A stretch of DNA of 64,000 nt, from NCBI GenBank assembly GCA_932521035.1, contig OW051497.1, positions 8,370,001 to 8,434,000 of the forward strand, in the 5' to 3' direction. Shown here one piece after another: positions 21,061 through 33,785 of the stretch. Made by a program: the position numbers and the translations under genes. Position 1 is the first letter of the stretch, and each line of letters begins with the position of its first letter. The notes under the pieces were generated by a model, which was given only the letters and a program-made list of their open reading frames with translations, was not told the origin of the DNA and searched no databases. This stretch comes from Oscheius dolichura (lineage: Eukaryota; Nematoda; Chromadorea; Rhabditida; Rhabditidae).

Positions 21061-23993
21061 TTTAGATTGGCTAGCTGAAAAGATGACCCCATCTAACAGT
21101 AAGAAGACTATCGGCACGCAGGAAATGGGCAGCGGATCATCCGACGGACTGCCTACTGCAATTGAATAACATACCACAGTTATTGCCAATACTTATCATC
21201 CAAAAGTAGGAAAAATGGTTTCCCTGTCAGTTGATACAGAGAAGAAATGCAGTTTTTCCACAGAAGATAGAGGGGAAACGGGTCAGTTCAGAAGAAATTA
21301 TTCTGGGGGAAAAAAAGAACTGCTCTTGGATCAGAAGAAGCCTTGAAGCTTGTTTTCCCCATCTTCTAAAACATTGATCCTGATTTTTTGGAGAGAGAAT
21401 CAGTAAAAATACATTTGGACAGTAATATTCTCATTGAGAAAAAAAGATCAAAAGACACAAATAGTTCTTCCCTTCAAAATACTCTGGCTATGCTATTGCG
21501 GCTTGGAGTAACCTCCTCGGCTCCACCAGGCTCCGAGCACTTGAGACACAAATGTCAACCTCAGGCTCTGCGATCTGGTTACGCGGGCCCATTTACATAT
21601 AATTATCATAACCAGGAGAGAGTCCGCGGGTAGAGACTCATTAGTAGTGTGATTCATTGGAAGAGCATTTGACTGACATATCTTGGATTGACCCCTGAGG
21701 ACACTAATGAAGCCTGACCCCCCGGTTGTCTATTGACCGTCTTCACTTATGGCATGCGCATCTATTCGTTGAGAGTCTTAACTTCTGTTTCCTCCTGAAA
21801 TTCTAGCAGGCGTTGGCTATGCTTCCTAATGAAAATGCGTTTATGCTCGTCATAAAAGTGCGATTGATGGCAAATTACCAATAAAAGCTAACTTTTTTGT
21901 TCATTTTCTTTTATTTCCGCTAAACCAAAACAAAACATGGAGAAATTAAAGCCCGCTAATGGGTCAAATTACCGTAACCGTTGCCAAAGTGAGACGGGAT
22001 GTTGCCTTCCCTGCTCATCCCTTCAGGACCTACAAAAGTATCGCTGTTCTCGGGTTGTTTGCAACTTTTCTAAAGAGTGCTAGAGGGCAAATTTGATCTA
22101 GTCGCCAAATGCTGCGAAGCGACAGTCGAATGGGTGCCTGATTGGCGTTGCCTGAATATGCTCTGATTGTTGGGGTCCCAACAGCTTAGGCCATTCACGT
22201 AGTTAACTTCCGGCGCCTCTTACTCGTCTGTTTGGCAGCTGTATTTCTTCTTTATCTCCTCTTCTCCAGTTTGTATGGAAAAGAGAACTGAAGAGGAATG
22301 AAAAAGAACTCGTGTCCATTAATAGAGTAGCGAGTACCCCGTCAGCCATATTTACGTATCATTGGCCGATGGGAGGTTAAGATGAAAGCTGACCAACGGG
22401 TTGGAGTCTCAAATTTCGCGGCTTTGCCTCCCTCCGTTCGGGAGGGGTTCTTGGTTACTTATCACCTGTTCCCTTCAATTTTCACACAATATCTTAACTC
22501 GAGAGAAAATACTATTGGAAAATACTCCCCTCCTCCCCTGTTCCCGGCTGTCTAAAATTATTCATAACTGCCATGTACATAGTATGCGTAACCCGCAGGT
22601 CATTTGCTTTGTGCGAATCGCAATTAGAGGCGGTGCCGGCTGTCTTAATCCCATTGCCACCCAGCATTTACCATCAAATACGGCCAATCATCTCACCCAT
22701 CCCTGATCTTTTCCGTTCGCTGGGATTTAAGGAAGACTCCTTTCTTCTCAAGTAATCCGAAACCATCCAAATATCTTTGCTCTATCTCTCCTCTTAAGTC
22801 TCCAATTCGTTTCTGTCCCTCAATCCCCACGCACCCCTTACTCTATTACGTGACACAGAGATCTAGTGAGGTGTGAAAAAGAAAAGTTGCGTCGACCAAG
22901 ACTCGCAGACATTCTTACACCTCCTACTCAATCTCGCTAGTGTCAGCCATTAAAACTCGTGTTGAATTATCCCGTACACTTTGCAAACGACCGAGTTTTA
23001 CGTTGGGAACGTTGGGTTTTGCATAACTAGGCTCTTTTGTAATAGCAGCTCTATTTGTCGACCATTAGAAGACGATCCTGCCGCTATTTTAAAAGAAATT
23101 GACCTTCTTTCAGCGAGGGAGGTCTAAATAACAAACAGAACCCCATCTTTCTCACACACTTTTCGGAAGCTGTCAGGAAACAGAGCTGTTTGGAAAAATA
23201 CGGAGCTCTTTGAGAAATATGGCCAAGAAGCGGTGGATAACCCAATTTCCTAAAAAAAACCGGAGGTCCTCTGAAAGTGTTTCTCTCCACTTCCGCTATG
23301 CTAATTATGCTCTCGCGAGATGGAAATCTGATTCACAGTAATGGGCATAATTCTTTGATCCTAGTGGACGATAGAGAGATGTTCTCCCTCCATGAAGACA
23401 TTTTCTCATGAACCCGGATTATATTGGTGACTTGGGTTGCACTGACTGGCCATCAGTGGGCTATTCTAGATGACTAATGTGAGACTGGCGTCTCCCTCAA
23501 GACTAGCATCTTAGTTATCATCCCTAACGACACAACAAACCCCCCTTGCCCCATCACTTCCCATTTCATTTTCATTTTCCCAAACTTCAACTTTTCCCAT
23601 GACTCGTACTCTTTTAATTGCTATCCCGAAAACACATCAATCAGCAGTTTCATTGAGGAGAAACGACTATTGCTAATGAGATCAACGAATTCATAATGAG
23701 AGATATATTCTCCACCCCCGAAATAATCTTCAAATGGCCTATTTTCTTCTCCTGAAGAGAGATTTCTATGAGATTGCCTCCTCCTGGACATAGAGAGCCC
23801 TCCTTATCTATAGGAGCATCTATTGTTATATGAAGGATTACTTCCGAGGAGCAAATGTCCGGTCATTATTCGAGAAAAGATTTTCTAAATGTTTTCCTCC
23901 TTCTCATTTCTATGGGCCGTTTTTCATTCTAAGGTCCATTGCACTTCACTCGAAAGCTCTTTTGACTGCCCTTTCAAGATCGACACTTTTCAG

Positions 23994-26900
23994 ATGCGAT
24001 GTTTTATTCTTTTACTCCTGTATGGGTTACGACTCTTTAAAGCGAATCCCTACTGTCCGAATAAATGCAAATGTTCACGTTAGTTTTACTTGAAGAGCTT
24101 ATTGAAGCTCCTTTTTTAAGAAAATATAATTATAAAATGTGATACTCTATCTAATGAAGAATTAAACAACCTAATGATTACATTAACGACGCCTTATTGG
24201 AATGGCTTGAAGGAGCTGGTCATTTGGAACAGCCCTTCCCTCAATGTTGAATCTATTCCATCTATTGAAAAGCTGGAGTAGATCAATACAATTTTATTAC
24301 ACTCTTAATTATTTACAGGGTCTTGGATATAAGTTACAACGGGTTAAACAAGACATGGACCTCAGCTGCGGCTCGCTTCGCATTTGTTAGAAAACTGGTA
24401 GTCGAGCACAATCTGCTTTCTGTAAGTGCCGTTCCCCCGTTTCTGAATATTATTCTTTTCAGGACTTCAACAAGAACTTCCTCTATCCCTTTCCTTCTGT
24501 GGAAGAACTCTACATTGGCTACAATAATTTCACAGAATTAGGGGTGGACTATATTCGAATGCCCAGGATGAGAATAATTTCTGCGAATAATAACAACATC
24601 AGAGTATGTTTTGTATTCTAAAAGCGAGATAAAGGAAGTTTCAGCAATTACCCTTCTACACCCTCCGTTTCATGCCATTTCTGTCGGATATCAACTTCAG
24701 TGGGAATCAAATCACACAATTTGCTGTAAGCTGATCTTGTCTTTTAAACAAACAATGCCTTCAGTCTAGCTCAATTGCCTTGGTTGGAAGCTTGCGATAC
24801 CTCAACCTGAGCAGCAATAAGATCAGTGGGATCAGTTGTGACACTGCTCAACCTCTCCCGGCTGTAAGCGTTCTCAAGAGTTTCAGCATAGAAACAATTC
24901 AGATGGAAGTCTTAGACCTGAGCAACAACCTGATTACAAATATGATCACAACAGAGCTGAAGGACTTCACCGGTTTGAGGTTACTAAACCTCAGTGGGAA
25001 TCCTATTGAGCTGGCAGGGGATAGATATATCACTATGGAGAGCTTGAAGGTATGTTTCTTCTTTATTATACGGAACCAATTGATTTGAGGTTCTTGATCT
25101 AACAAACACGAAGTTGAAAGTAATCGAATCTGGAGCATTTTCCTCCCTTTCCGACCTCCACACCCTCCATTTGAATAGCAACCCGGACCTTGTCTTTATC
25201 TCACCGGGAGCATTGGAGAACAAGACTCTCTTCAGCATGGACCTGACCAACACGGGGTTGAAATCAATATCTCCCAAAATATTACACCAAGTGGCTCAGG
25301 TAGCACATAGATTGTCTTATCACCTCATGTGTCTTCAGGTCAAGCTAAGGGGTGTTCCCTTGGACTGTGGCTGCTTCCTCGAGGACTTATCAGAGATAGG
25401 AACCACGACTATACGTGACTGGGATGAGGCCTCGTGCAAGACTCGCTCAGGTGTTACCATAAAGTACGAACAACCTATCAGAAAGTCAAAATAGGGTCGT
25501 TTAGATTTGGCGATTTATCTTCGAGTTCGCTAAACAAGGGCGACGAATGCCGGCCAGAAGCAATCCTGCCCCTGAAATCAGAAGTCCATGCGTTTACAGG
25601 GCAAACAGTCGCTCTCTACTGCGCGGGTTAGGCATTGTTCTGGGTTTTGAATAAAACAAAAGATTTATAGGAAATCGAGATGACGACATCGTTTCGTGGA
25701 ACACACCTGACGGAGCTATACATGAAGGCCAGAAACCACAGGTTCAAAGGCTGACGTAACGAGAGAAACAGACAAATTTTAGAGTTCTTACATCCTTCCA
25801 AGGGTGGATTTCTTCACTTCGACCTTATTTGAACCTCAGATAATACCAGTTCCAAGGAACCGGATAATGGCCAGTACAGAATATTACAGGTATCGTAAAA
25901 CTTATCAAGAAAGAGAAACAAGCACCTTACCAAACTTACTAAGAAACCTAAGTTCTAGCAAACCGGACCGATTTGTTAAACAAAGGAGGGACCCTCTATG
26001 AATTACACTCGTCCCAGGACCTGTGCATTACAGTCATTAATAGGATATTTAAAAAGACAAACAAACAACTTTCAGAATTGACGTCCTGCTCGAATCTGAC
26101 GCAGGCGACTACGTCTGTACAGTCAGACGAGGGAAGCAGTCTATTTCTAGATCAATGAAATTGACTGTGCTGAAACCACCGGTCCAGTTATCCATTTCGA
26201 AGGTAATCCCCGGCTATGACGTGAGCAGATCATATGTTGTAGGTTGGAGTTTCAACGATGCATGTGGTCTGGAACATGAACTTGCAAATCTTCGCAGCTG
26301 ACAGGTTTAATTGACTACTGATAAAGCGGGGAAAACAGACGTAATTCAGGGTTTCCCTAACGATCGAATCCTTCAGCGATGAAGTAGACCACCATAGGAC
26401 AGTACAACTACAATTGGATACAATGTATCTAAGCTACAATTTAGTAAATCTCTTGCCGAACAAAGTCAGTAACCGGCGTCATTATTTTAATAAGATAACG
26501 AGCTACAGAACTATACTGTTTGCCTACGATGGAGGTTAACCGACGACAACACTTTGATCTATTCTAGTTGTGTGACAGAGACAACAGAGAGGATCAAAGG
26601 ATTTATGGAAGATATCAGTCCAGAGTTTGTTGCAGTCACGGGGTGAGAGAAACACTAAAACAGGAAAAATACCATTCCAGTACTCTTGTAACTATTGTGG
26701 TACTATATATTGCCATTTCAAAGATCTGGAGATCGTTACATATTTATTCCACGTCTAAAAAGCAGTAGGGCATCTTTTTAATTTATCAAAATGGCTAGGT
26801 CTAGGTCCAAATTGATCCAATCCGTTTCTGGACAGTCAATTTTAAGCCATTCCATCTCTTCGGACGCCACTATGTATGAAAATCATCAAATGGAGGTTTG

Positions 26901-27462
26901 TCTTTCCTCGAAGACTGTAATATTAGATGTTTTAGATGATTTCAAGTAGATCAACAAATTCTGGTCGTGATATTGCTGGTCCCCTATTAAATCAAGCAGT
27001 CTAGTCTCTCTCCCAAGTACCGGTGCCCCTTCCATAGTCCCATAGCTCAAAATAGATACGAGATATTATTTTATTGAGAGAGCCTTTCCCCATCCTCTCT
27101 CTAGAACAGGTGCCTTAAACATTCCACACACACTGTACGATTCTGCAATTTTTGCAGCTCATTGCCTAAAATAAATAATCTATTCTTTGTTTCATTGTGT
27201 TCCTTTTTGATTAGGAAATTACAGCCAGAAGATAGGAGGAATAGATCAATATGACATAAAGGATAGCCCGGTGGGTACTAAACGAATGTTTATCTCTGAC
27301 CCTATCAGCGGAACTCGAGTCGTTTCAGTTATATTTCCTTCAATCGGCTCCTACCGTCAGGCTTCTTTTTATTGTCCTCTTCCGTTTGCATTAAAAATCA
27401 AGATCAGAAGTTCTTTTGACCCGCAAAAAACGTACACTTTTATCGCCAAAACACCGAATTAA
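23994..27462 (+). CDS. LRR-Ig transmembrane protein (IGLR/LRIG-like)
   Basis: First ten exons: 23994..24078, 24121..24277, 24319..24421, 24463..24603, 24645..24725, 24765..25049, 25090..25299, 25339..25450, 25495..25626, then from 25671. The order is signal peptide (MRCFILLLLYG), an LRR N-terminal cap (CPNKCKCSQNIIIKC), at least seven leucine-rich repeats (LRYLNLSSNKISG, MEVLDLSNNLIT, LRLLNLSGNPIE), a C-terminal cap (VPLDCGCFLEDL), then Ig-like sequence: GQTVALYC, IVSWNTPDGAI and later ESDAGDYVC. A hydrophobic stretch TLVTIVVLYIAIS near 26,680 is probably the membrane span, followed by a Ser-rich tail. Exon joins after 25,740 are uncertain and the end at 27462 is the last in-frame stop of the final open segment. 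Such proteins act in cell-surface recognition or signalling. An in-frame ATG at 23889 is an alternative start but gives a poorer signal peptide. Confidence 0.75.
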
Positions 27463-30400
27463 TATCATAGTGTTATATTTTCAGCGCAGAACTTTGATAA
27501 CTTGCCGCCGTCAACCCGCTGGGTCCTCTTTTGATATCAGTTTTGGCTACCGAATCGGCTTCTGTTCAAAGAACTTTTCCCTCTATTGACGAAAAAGGGG
27601 TGTATCTGACCTGATAATTCCATATCGCCATAAATTCTGATATATTGTCGCCACCAGCTGGGGGTTACAGTAGCTCTTGTTCAGTTATCTTCCAGCTCGT
27701 GAGCAGACTTATTTCTGGTCTTAGGATAGTATCGTCTTAACGATCGTTGAACCATTACAACAGAAAGGAAGAGCTATTTTAGTAGGCCCTCCCCTGAAAC
27801 GACTGAGTAGTGAACAAAGGATTTTAGTATTTGCTCTCTTTGTGCTTTCTCCCCCATATAGAACCAGCTGTTTATAGTTTTGTTTACTTTCCCAAACGCG
27901 AACAAGTTAGTCCCATTTCCCCGTTGGGAGTTCACCAAAACCAGTTGCACTACACTAAGCAAACCGTATCTGTTCGGAGAAGTCTCGCGCAGCTGAATTC
28001 CTTCTGCCGTTTTCTTCCTCTAGTCTTTAATCTGACATTCTTTCCCAACTCCTCCTGTTCCGTTCTATGATGACAGTCAACGAACTCAGCCGGTCAACTC
28101 ACGTTTTATGCGTCACTTCGATAAATAAGTGTATTCTGCCGCCCACTTGCCTCATTCCCTATCAATTTTCCTGATGATCGGCTTATTTTCACCAGATAAA
28201 TTGCTTTAAAAGCACCGTGCAAAGCCGATTTTTCTTCTTCATAACTTTTATGTTGTCTCCCATGACTATCCCCTCCGGTCACGTCTCACCCGTCTTCGTC
28301 TCAAGATATGAATTAATAATACAATGGTTTTTATCCTTGAATATGATTTCGTATTCAATTGTTAATAGCTGTTCAAAATTTGGTAGAAATCCATGGAGAG
28401 ATGGGCGAGATATTCAGAAAAAACGAAATTTTATAAACTTTTGACCACTACTGTATTATGACATAATGACGGGCTGCCGTATTTTCGTACAGTCTACATT
28501 TCCTTTTAACCAGCTTTGTATTATTTTGCCATATAAACAATATGCTGTAAAAACCATGTTTATCGAGAACAAAGACTGCCAAAGATAGCCCGGGAAAAGC
28601 GCCTGGTTCCTCATAAAAGTCCTCTGATATCGGGACTTTCATTGCCTGACCCGTAGTTCCTAAACTGTTCTCTAGAATGGGTCCTTCTTGTTTGTTCCAA
28701 TTCAATGCCCCCAGTTTTTTTATTTGCTTTTGTGACGTTTTCCATACACCCCTCTACGTCACGGCAAGGGGTTTGTCCGCCAGGACAATCCTCCAATTCA
28801 TTTTGGTCCAAGCTGAATCATTTCTCATGGCACATATATTTCCTTTTCCCGCCCCGGTTTTTGCCCGCCGCAACATACGACGACGAAGAGTTTCATTGTT
28901 TTAGCAGCAAGGTCTTCGTCTCTTCGCTCATCGTACAGTCTCTCTCTCTCTCTCTACAAATTTCTCCAGTCTTCACAAAATGCAATCCATGCGCAGACTT
29001 TCTCTACACAATCACATCAAGATCGAACAAAGAAGAAAGAGGTTCGTTGTTTTGATCTCTGCTTAAAATAGCCGTGACCTTGTACTGAAGCGACTTCTTC
29101 CTACAGTAGATTTGCAGGTATTCCACTTCACGCCCGCCGCCTCCCTTTTCATCCATCCTGGACAACCAGCTGTTCAATTCTAAGGTAACCAAAGATCTGA
29201 AAGAGATGTTTTCATCGAAAAGCACACTTTACAACTGCCTTTCCCCGGGTCATGGGGTAATCCAAGAGGGAAGTAATTTTGCAAGGGAATAGGCAATAAA
29301 CAGTGCAAGGAATAGTCTCGAAGCTAATATTTTCGGCACTGCAGCAGACCCTGTTTACTGTAAACGTCGAGTGCTTTAGAAGGTGTAGAATACTCAGTCA
29401 ACCATTGCTCGTTTATCCGGCTTTTGCCGTATTGTATGCGTCAGGGTTTGCTCTGTTGTGCTTATCCCTCCTGTCAAAAAGCCTCGCAAAGGATTCCTTC
29501 TTGCGTCAGTCAACGAAACCGACCTCAGAACCAGTTGCACAGCTTAATCGCTCACTGACAGCTCACAAAAATCACTGATATATTGAATTTATAGGCTGGC
29601 GTCGCCTATGTCGTCTCCTTGATCGGATGCCTCGCCTACAACTACCTTAATTTTTCCTCCAAGACGGGATAGCTTCTACCAAATCTTATTTTTCTACCCC
29701 AGTACTCCGTTCGTGAGTACGTAGAGGATATCTTTTTCTTCGGGTGGTTTCATAAGGGTTCTCTGTCTCTCTAGTAGTGTCGATTGTTATTTGTATTTAC
29801 TGTACATTCTGCAGACCGTTTGATGTCTGTTTGTACGGGTTTCTACCGCTGTCGTTAGCTATTGTAGGACGGATCTCAAGGCCAACAGGGCTTCTATTGC
29901 TTTCTTTGTACTGTTCTTACTCTCCTCTAAATGAATATTCTCTCATACTTTATGTGTTACAAATCTACGAAGAAAGGAGGGAGGATCACATTTCAACGCA
30001 GCTGTTCGATTATAGAGCGAGGAAGAATTTCACCAACTGCTCTGCGATAGCACTCACGCGCTGTCATAAGTCATGTCCAGACGGTTATTTCGACACAAAA
30101 CATTTTACCCAGAGGGTGGTGGTCCTATTTTTAGTTTTTGTCCTTTTCCCCCAACCACTCATGACTATTGATCCTTTCTGGAATACTGCGCAATGAGGAG
30201 AACAGTCTCTGTGCCCTTTTATTTGTTCTCCCCTCCTTCTGCCGGCCTCTTATCATGTCCATTCCTCCTTCTAGAATATGACAGTCACTTCTTTTCACAG
30301 CAGGCTTTACTTTACAGCTGTCGTTTCGTCGTCTTGTTCCCAGCAGTATGCCATTCTGACCATCTGGCTGACTGTTTCCTGTTCTTTGGGTCAAAGCTGT

Positions 30401-31916
30401 CAACAGTCCCGTGTTTTCTCCCCTTCCATTCTCCCTGCCCATTATTGAATTTTCCCTAATTCATCAGTCAAAACGGATTACTCAGATGGCCTCCTGTGGT
30501 GTGACCCCCCGTCGTTTGCCTGAGAGAGAGGGAGGGCTGTTTGCCAGGCAAGATCCGCCGCCCGACGAACTACATTGACCCCTATGACTGTGTGTCCCGT
30601 TGAGGACCCATTTACCACACACAGGCATTCATTATGCACGCCACACACTCGTCTCCCTGCCTTTAAACCTCTTACTCAACATTTAAATCTCCCCCCGTTG
30701 CCAGAAAAAGTATACAATATATGGGTTTTCCCGCTCTTTCCACCCTGGTTGCAATCATACACAGCTAATAGGCTTTTCTATGTGACTCTGCGCACAGAGC
30801 ACTTGAGCTCAATGCGCCACCGGTCTACCGTTCTCTGTGTACACACCCGGAATCTCTTCTGTTGCCTTCAGTTTCGCTGCTTTTTTCTCATTGCCACCCC
30901 TTGCACTCTTCCCCCAATCCTCATCTTTCTTCGATATGTCACAGCCAAATGGACCCTGTTCATTCCTAAACGTGTTTCCCCTTACTGATTATGATCATCG
31001 ATAACCGTTTGTTATGTCTCCCAACCATATTTTTAAATATTGTTCTAGAAGATCCTAATCTTTCTCGAGTCCAGTCGTATTCCCTCTCAACATGTGGTGG
31101 TCTGGAAGGTTATTAGCCTGCCCCGTCACTGCATGTCATTTACAATCAGGTTGCGCTTTAAACCCAACAATAATCCATACACGTTTGATGCTTAACGTTC
31201 GATACCGGCTGTAAAAAAAGTGATGTTTTTTGTGTTGAACTCTCACACCGTTCACACACAATGCTGACCTTCACTTCCTTCTATCCGCATGGCGGACGAT
31301 TCGTCTTCTCTCTCCTTCCTCTCCTCTCTCCGCATGCGTTGTTCTGGTCGACTGACGTCATTGTGAAATGGTTCATGCGCAGACGTCGCCTCCTCAGCCC
31401 TTTAAACCATCCAAAATAGGGGATGTTTATCCATAGTAGGGCGAGGAAGACTCTTTTTTACATGTTGTTGATCAATCCTTGTCCTTTTCTCTCCGGCACA
31501 GTTTTCGAAAGGATGGCCCCTCTCTTCTCTCTCGCCTTTCTCACCCGGGCATCTGTTGTCTTTTTTTCTTTTCTCCGTGCCGAAGCGTCAGCTGTTCCAA
31601 TCCTTTTGAACTGCAGTATTTTCAGCTTCTACTTCCTCCGCAGAGCCTTATTTTCCCTTTTAATCCCAGCAAACCCGTCTTTGTTAATTCTTACAAAAGG
31701 TCAATGTGCTAAAAATGAAAGATCAAGGTTGGCAACACTACCGCCATTGTGTGTGGGTACTGCAACCTGATTTAGTTCTAGACGATAAGCGTTTCGCTGT
31801 GCCTTCATTGGCTTATCGGTCCCTCGCCTCTTTTTCCGTCCGTATCGATCAATTCCACCCTCCTTCTTTACTTTTTCTTCTCCTTACCTCCCATGAAATG
31901 CCCCCTATTCTAGGCC
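27463..31916. other. Gene-poor, pyrimidine-rich stretch
   Basis: No convincing gene in 4.4 kb. The plus strand has many C/T-rich runs (for example a CT repeat near 28,940 and CTCTCTCC runs near 31,300), which produce long but featureless open frames rich in Ser, Leu, Phe and Pro. No repeats with clear ends were found. Confidence 0.5.
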
Positions 31917-33183
31917 ATGTCACTTATTCCTCTCACTGTGTATGACAACCTGCGAAGAGTCTGCTGTTCCGTTTTCCCAAGCAGCTCAACATGTGATCAC
32001 TCAGGTAGAGCGTAACTGGGGCCGTATACACAATGTGGTTTAAGGCATAGCCGAACGTTTTCTGGAACATGCTTCGCTAGCAGATGTGATCAGATGGAGA
32101 CGAGTTTCGAGCACATTTAAACGAATTGCTGACAAGAGATTGGCTCGCTACACCCAGATCCATGTTCGAGTCCACGACGGGCTGACGAAACTCTATGTTA
32201 AGGCAGCTAACAGTGGGGCGGAATATAAAGGAGCAGGTGAGTACTACAGTAGCCCAGACAGGGAATAAGACTAGTGGAATATATTATTGTTTGGCGAAGG
32301 GGGAGAAGATTCCCGATATATCATACACTACCTATCGCGCGCAGCAAGTCCGAAGTCCAAAACGACACAAGACACAGTGTCTGACTCCAAAGAATGTTCA
32401 CAACCCAAACAATGAGGAGGTAAATGTTTGTTATTTTGCAGATGATCTCAACTGGCACCCGTCTGCATGTCTGCTCCTGTGCGAGATGAGCCCAACTTCT
32501 TTGGGAATTGTCATGGACTCGAAGCCAAATTGGAAAGATATCCGAACGATGTTATCCCTCCTCGAGATTTTTCGAACCTCCGTCGAACAGGTCTTTATGG
32601 ACAGCCCGGTTGTTGAAATGCTACTGAAAGAGGTGTACTTCGTCATCTAATTGAATTAATGATTTTGTTTTTAGGTTAACAACAAAAACGTCAATGCCCT
32701 GCTCTACTTCTTCAGTCAGAATCGTAAAATGGACAATATGGAATGCACAATGCATGACTATTCCATCGCTCCGATCTATAAACAGCAGTTTCCCGGCGGG
32801 CCGTTGTTTCCCAATTTGAAGCATTTCACTGTTACCAGTAACGTAAGCCTCCGCATGACAACTTGATTCATGAGTGAGTTCTTCAGGCTCAACAGCTGTC
32901 CCATCTCAGCCGCTTTATACAGTATGCCGTCGGAGTCGATCTAATTTATCAGAAACAAGATATAGATCTTGTTTGTCTCCAGGTAAACACATGTTCCGAA
33001 CAAATCTTAACCAAAGGTCTGGTTCAGGTCGTCCATGGGGAAAGTTGGTGCAGATCGAAGCAGCGCATGTTCCGCCATGTCAACTCTTTCAAGCAGTGGT
33101 CGGACGCCAGTTCCCTCGGAGTCAAATACGTGCAGCAATTTAGTTCAGGCGACAAGAAACGTGTTAAAATGTCTAAATATTAA
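31917..33183 (+). CDS. F-box-like protein
   Basis: Exons 31917..32004, 32045..32236, 32442..32632, 32675..32842 and 32887..33183 give 311 residues in frame. Residues about 30-65 (AERFLEHASLADVIRWRR then VSSTFKRIADKRLARY) match the pattern of an F-box: a leucine-rich helix, D-x-x-x-x-R-x-VS, then a helix. The remainder has no recognised repeats; NLKHFTVTS and the C-terminus resemble the diverse substrate-binding halves of nematode F-box proteins, which place targets on SCF ubiquitin ligases. The start is chosen as the ATG giving an uninterrupted frame through the first 40-nt intron. The 205-nt intron at 32237-32441 contains an open frame that could be an extra exon. Confidence 0.6.
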
Positions 33184-33785
33184 TATCCACTACTGCTCAA
33201 TAATGTATAGGTAGTAGAGGTGCTGGAAGAGGCCCGACTCTTCTTTGTTCAATTGACAATACCGTGTATTGATTATGGGTACTAGTGCTCCTAGAATAGG
33301 ACGTAGTTGTTGATTGTTAGTTGTTAGGAGGAATAAACATTTTTCTCACTTTTTCTTGCAATTCTTCCCGGGAAGCTGCAATCTCTCGGTAAACAACAAA
33401 ACCTCGTGGCGCGCTATTCAATGTTCAAAGCTTAATATAATGATTTCTTATCGGAACCCGGGGGGCGCCAGCGTTGCGGCACAAATAAGATTTCGAGGAG
33501 GGAAGCTTCTTTAAAATAATAGGCAGAATGTTTATTAATGGATTACTGTAGAAGAAGACAAGGAACCAATTGAATTGAATATAATAGGAAGAAAGTCAGA
33601 CAGATAATCTCGAGATTCGCCGTCTGGAGACGGCAGACTATGCGGATCCCTTTGAAATCCGCCTTAGAAGGCCGCACAGACAAAATCTACACATTCTCGT
33701 ACACTGCACTCTCATTCTTTACTTCTGATTTATAGATATCTCTCGTATATAAACCGTCTTCGTGAATGTAAAACAATATTTAAAA
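33184..33785. other. Intergenic
   Basis: No gene seen between the F-box-like gene and the nuclear receptor; it would hold the receptor promoter. Confidence 0.5.

Larger units (their letters stand above)
19337..23993. other. Gene-poor stretch
   Basis: No convincing gene across 4.6 kb. It holds a 23-nt G tract (19843-19865), a LINE endonuclease relic near 20,950-21,060 and many short open frames without splice support. An open minus-strand frame at 20624-20848 looks protein-like but shows no domain I recognise. The region also contains the promoter of the minus-strand MAM-like gene on its left and of the LRR-Ig gene on its right. Confidence 0.5.

Noticed and set aside
27463-31916. Several 60-140-codon open frames on the plus strand
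   Set aside because: They follow from pyrimidine-rich composition (Ser, Leu, Phe, Pro) and lack splice pairs and domains.
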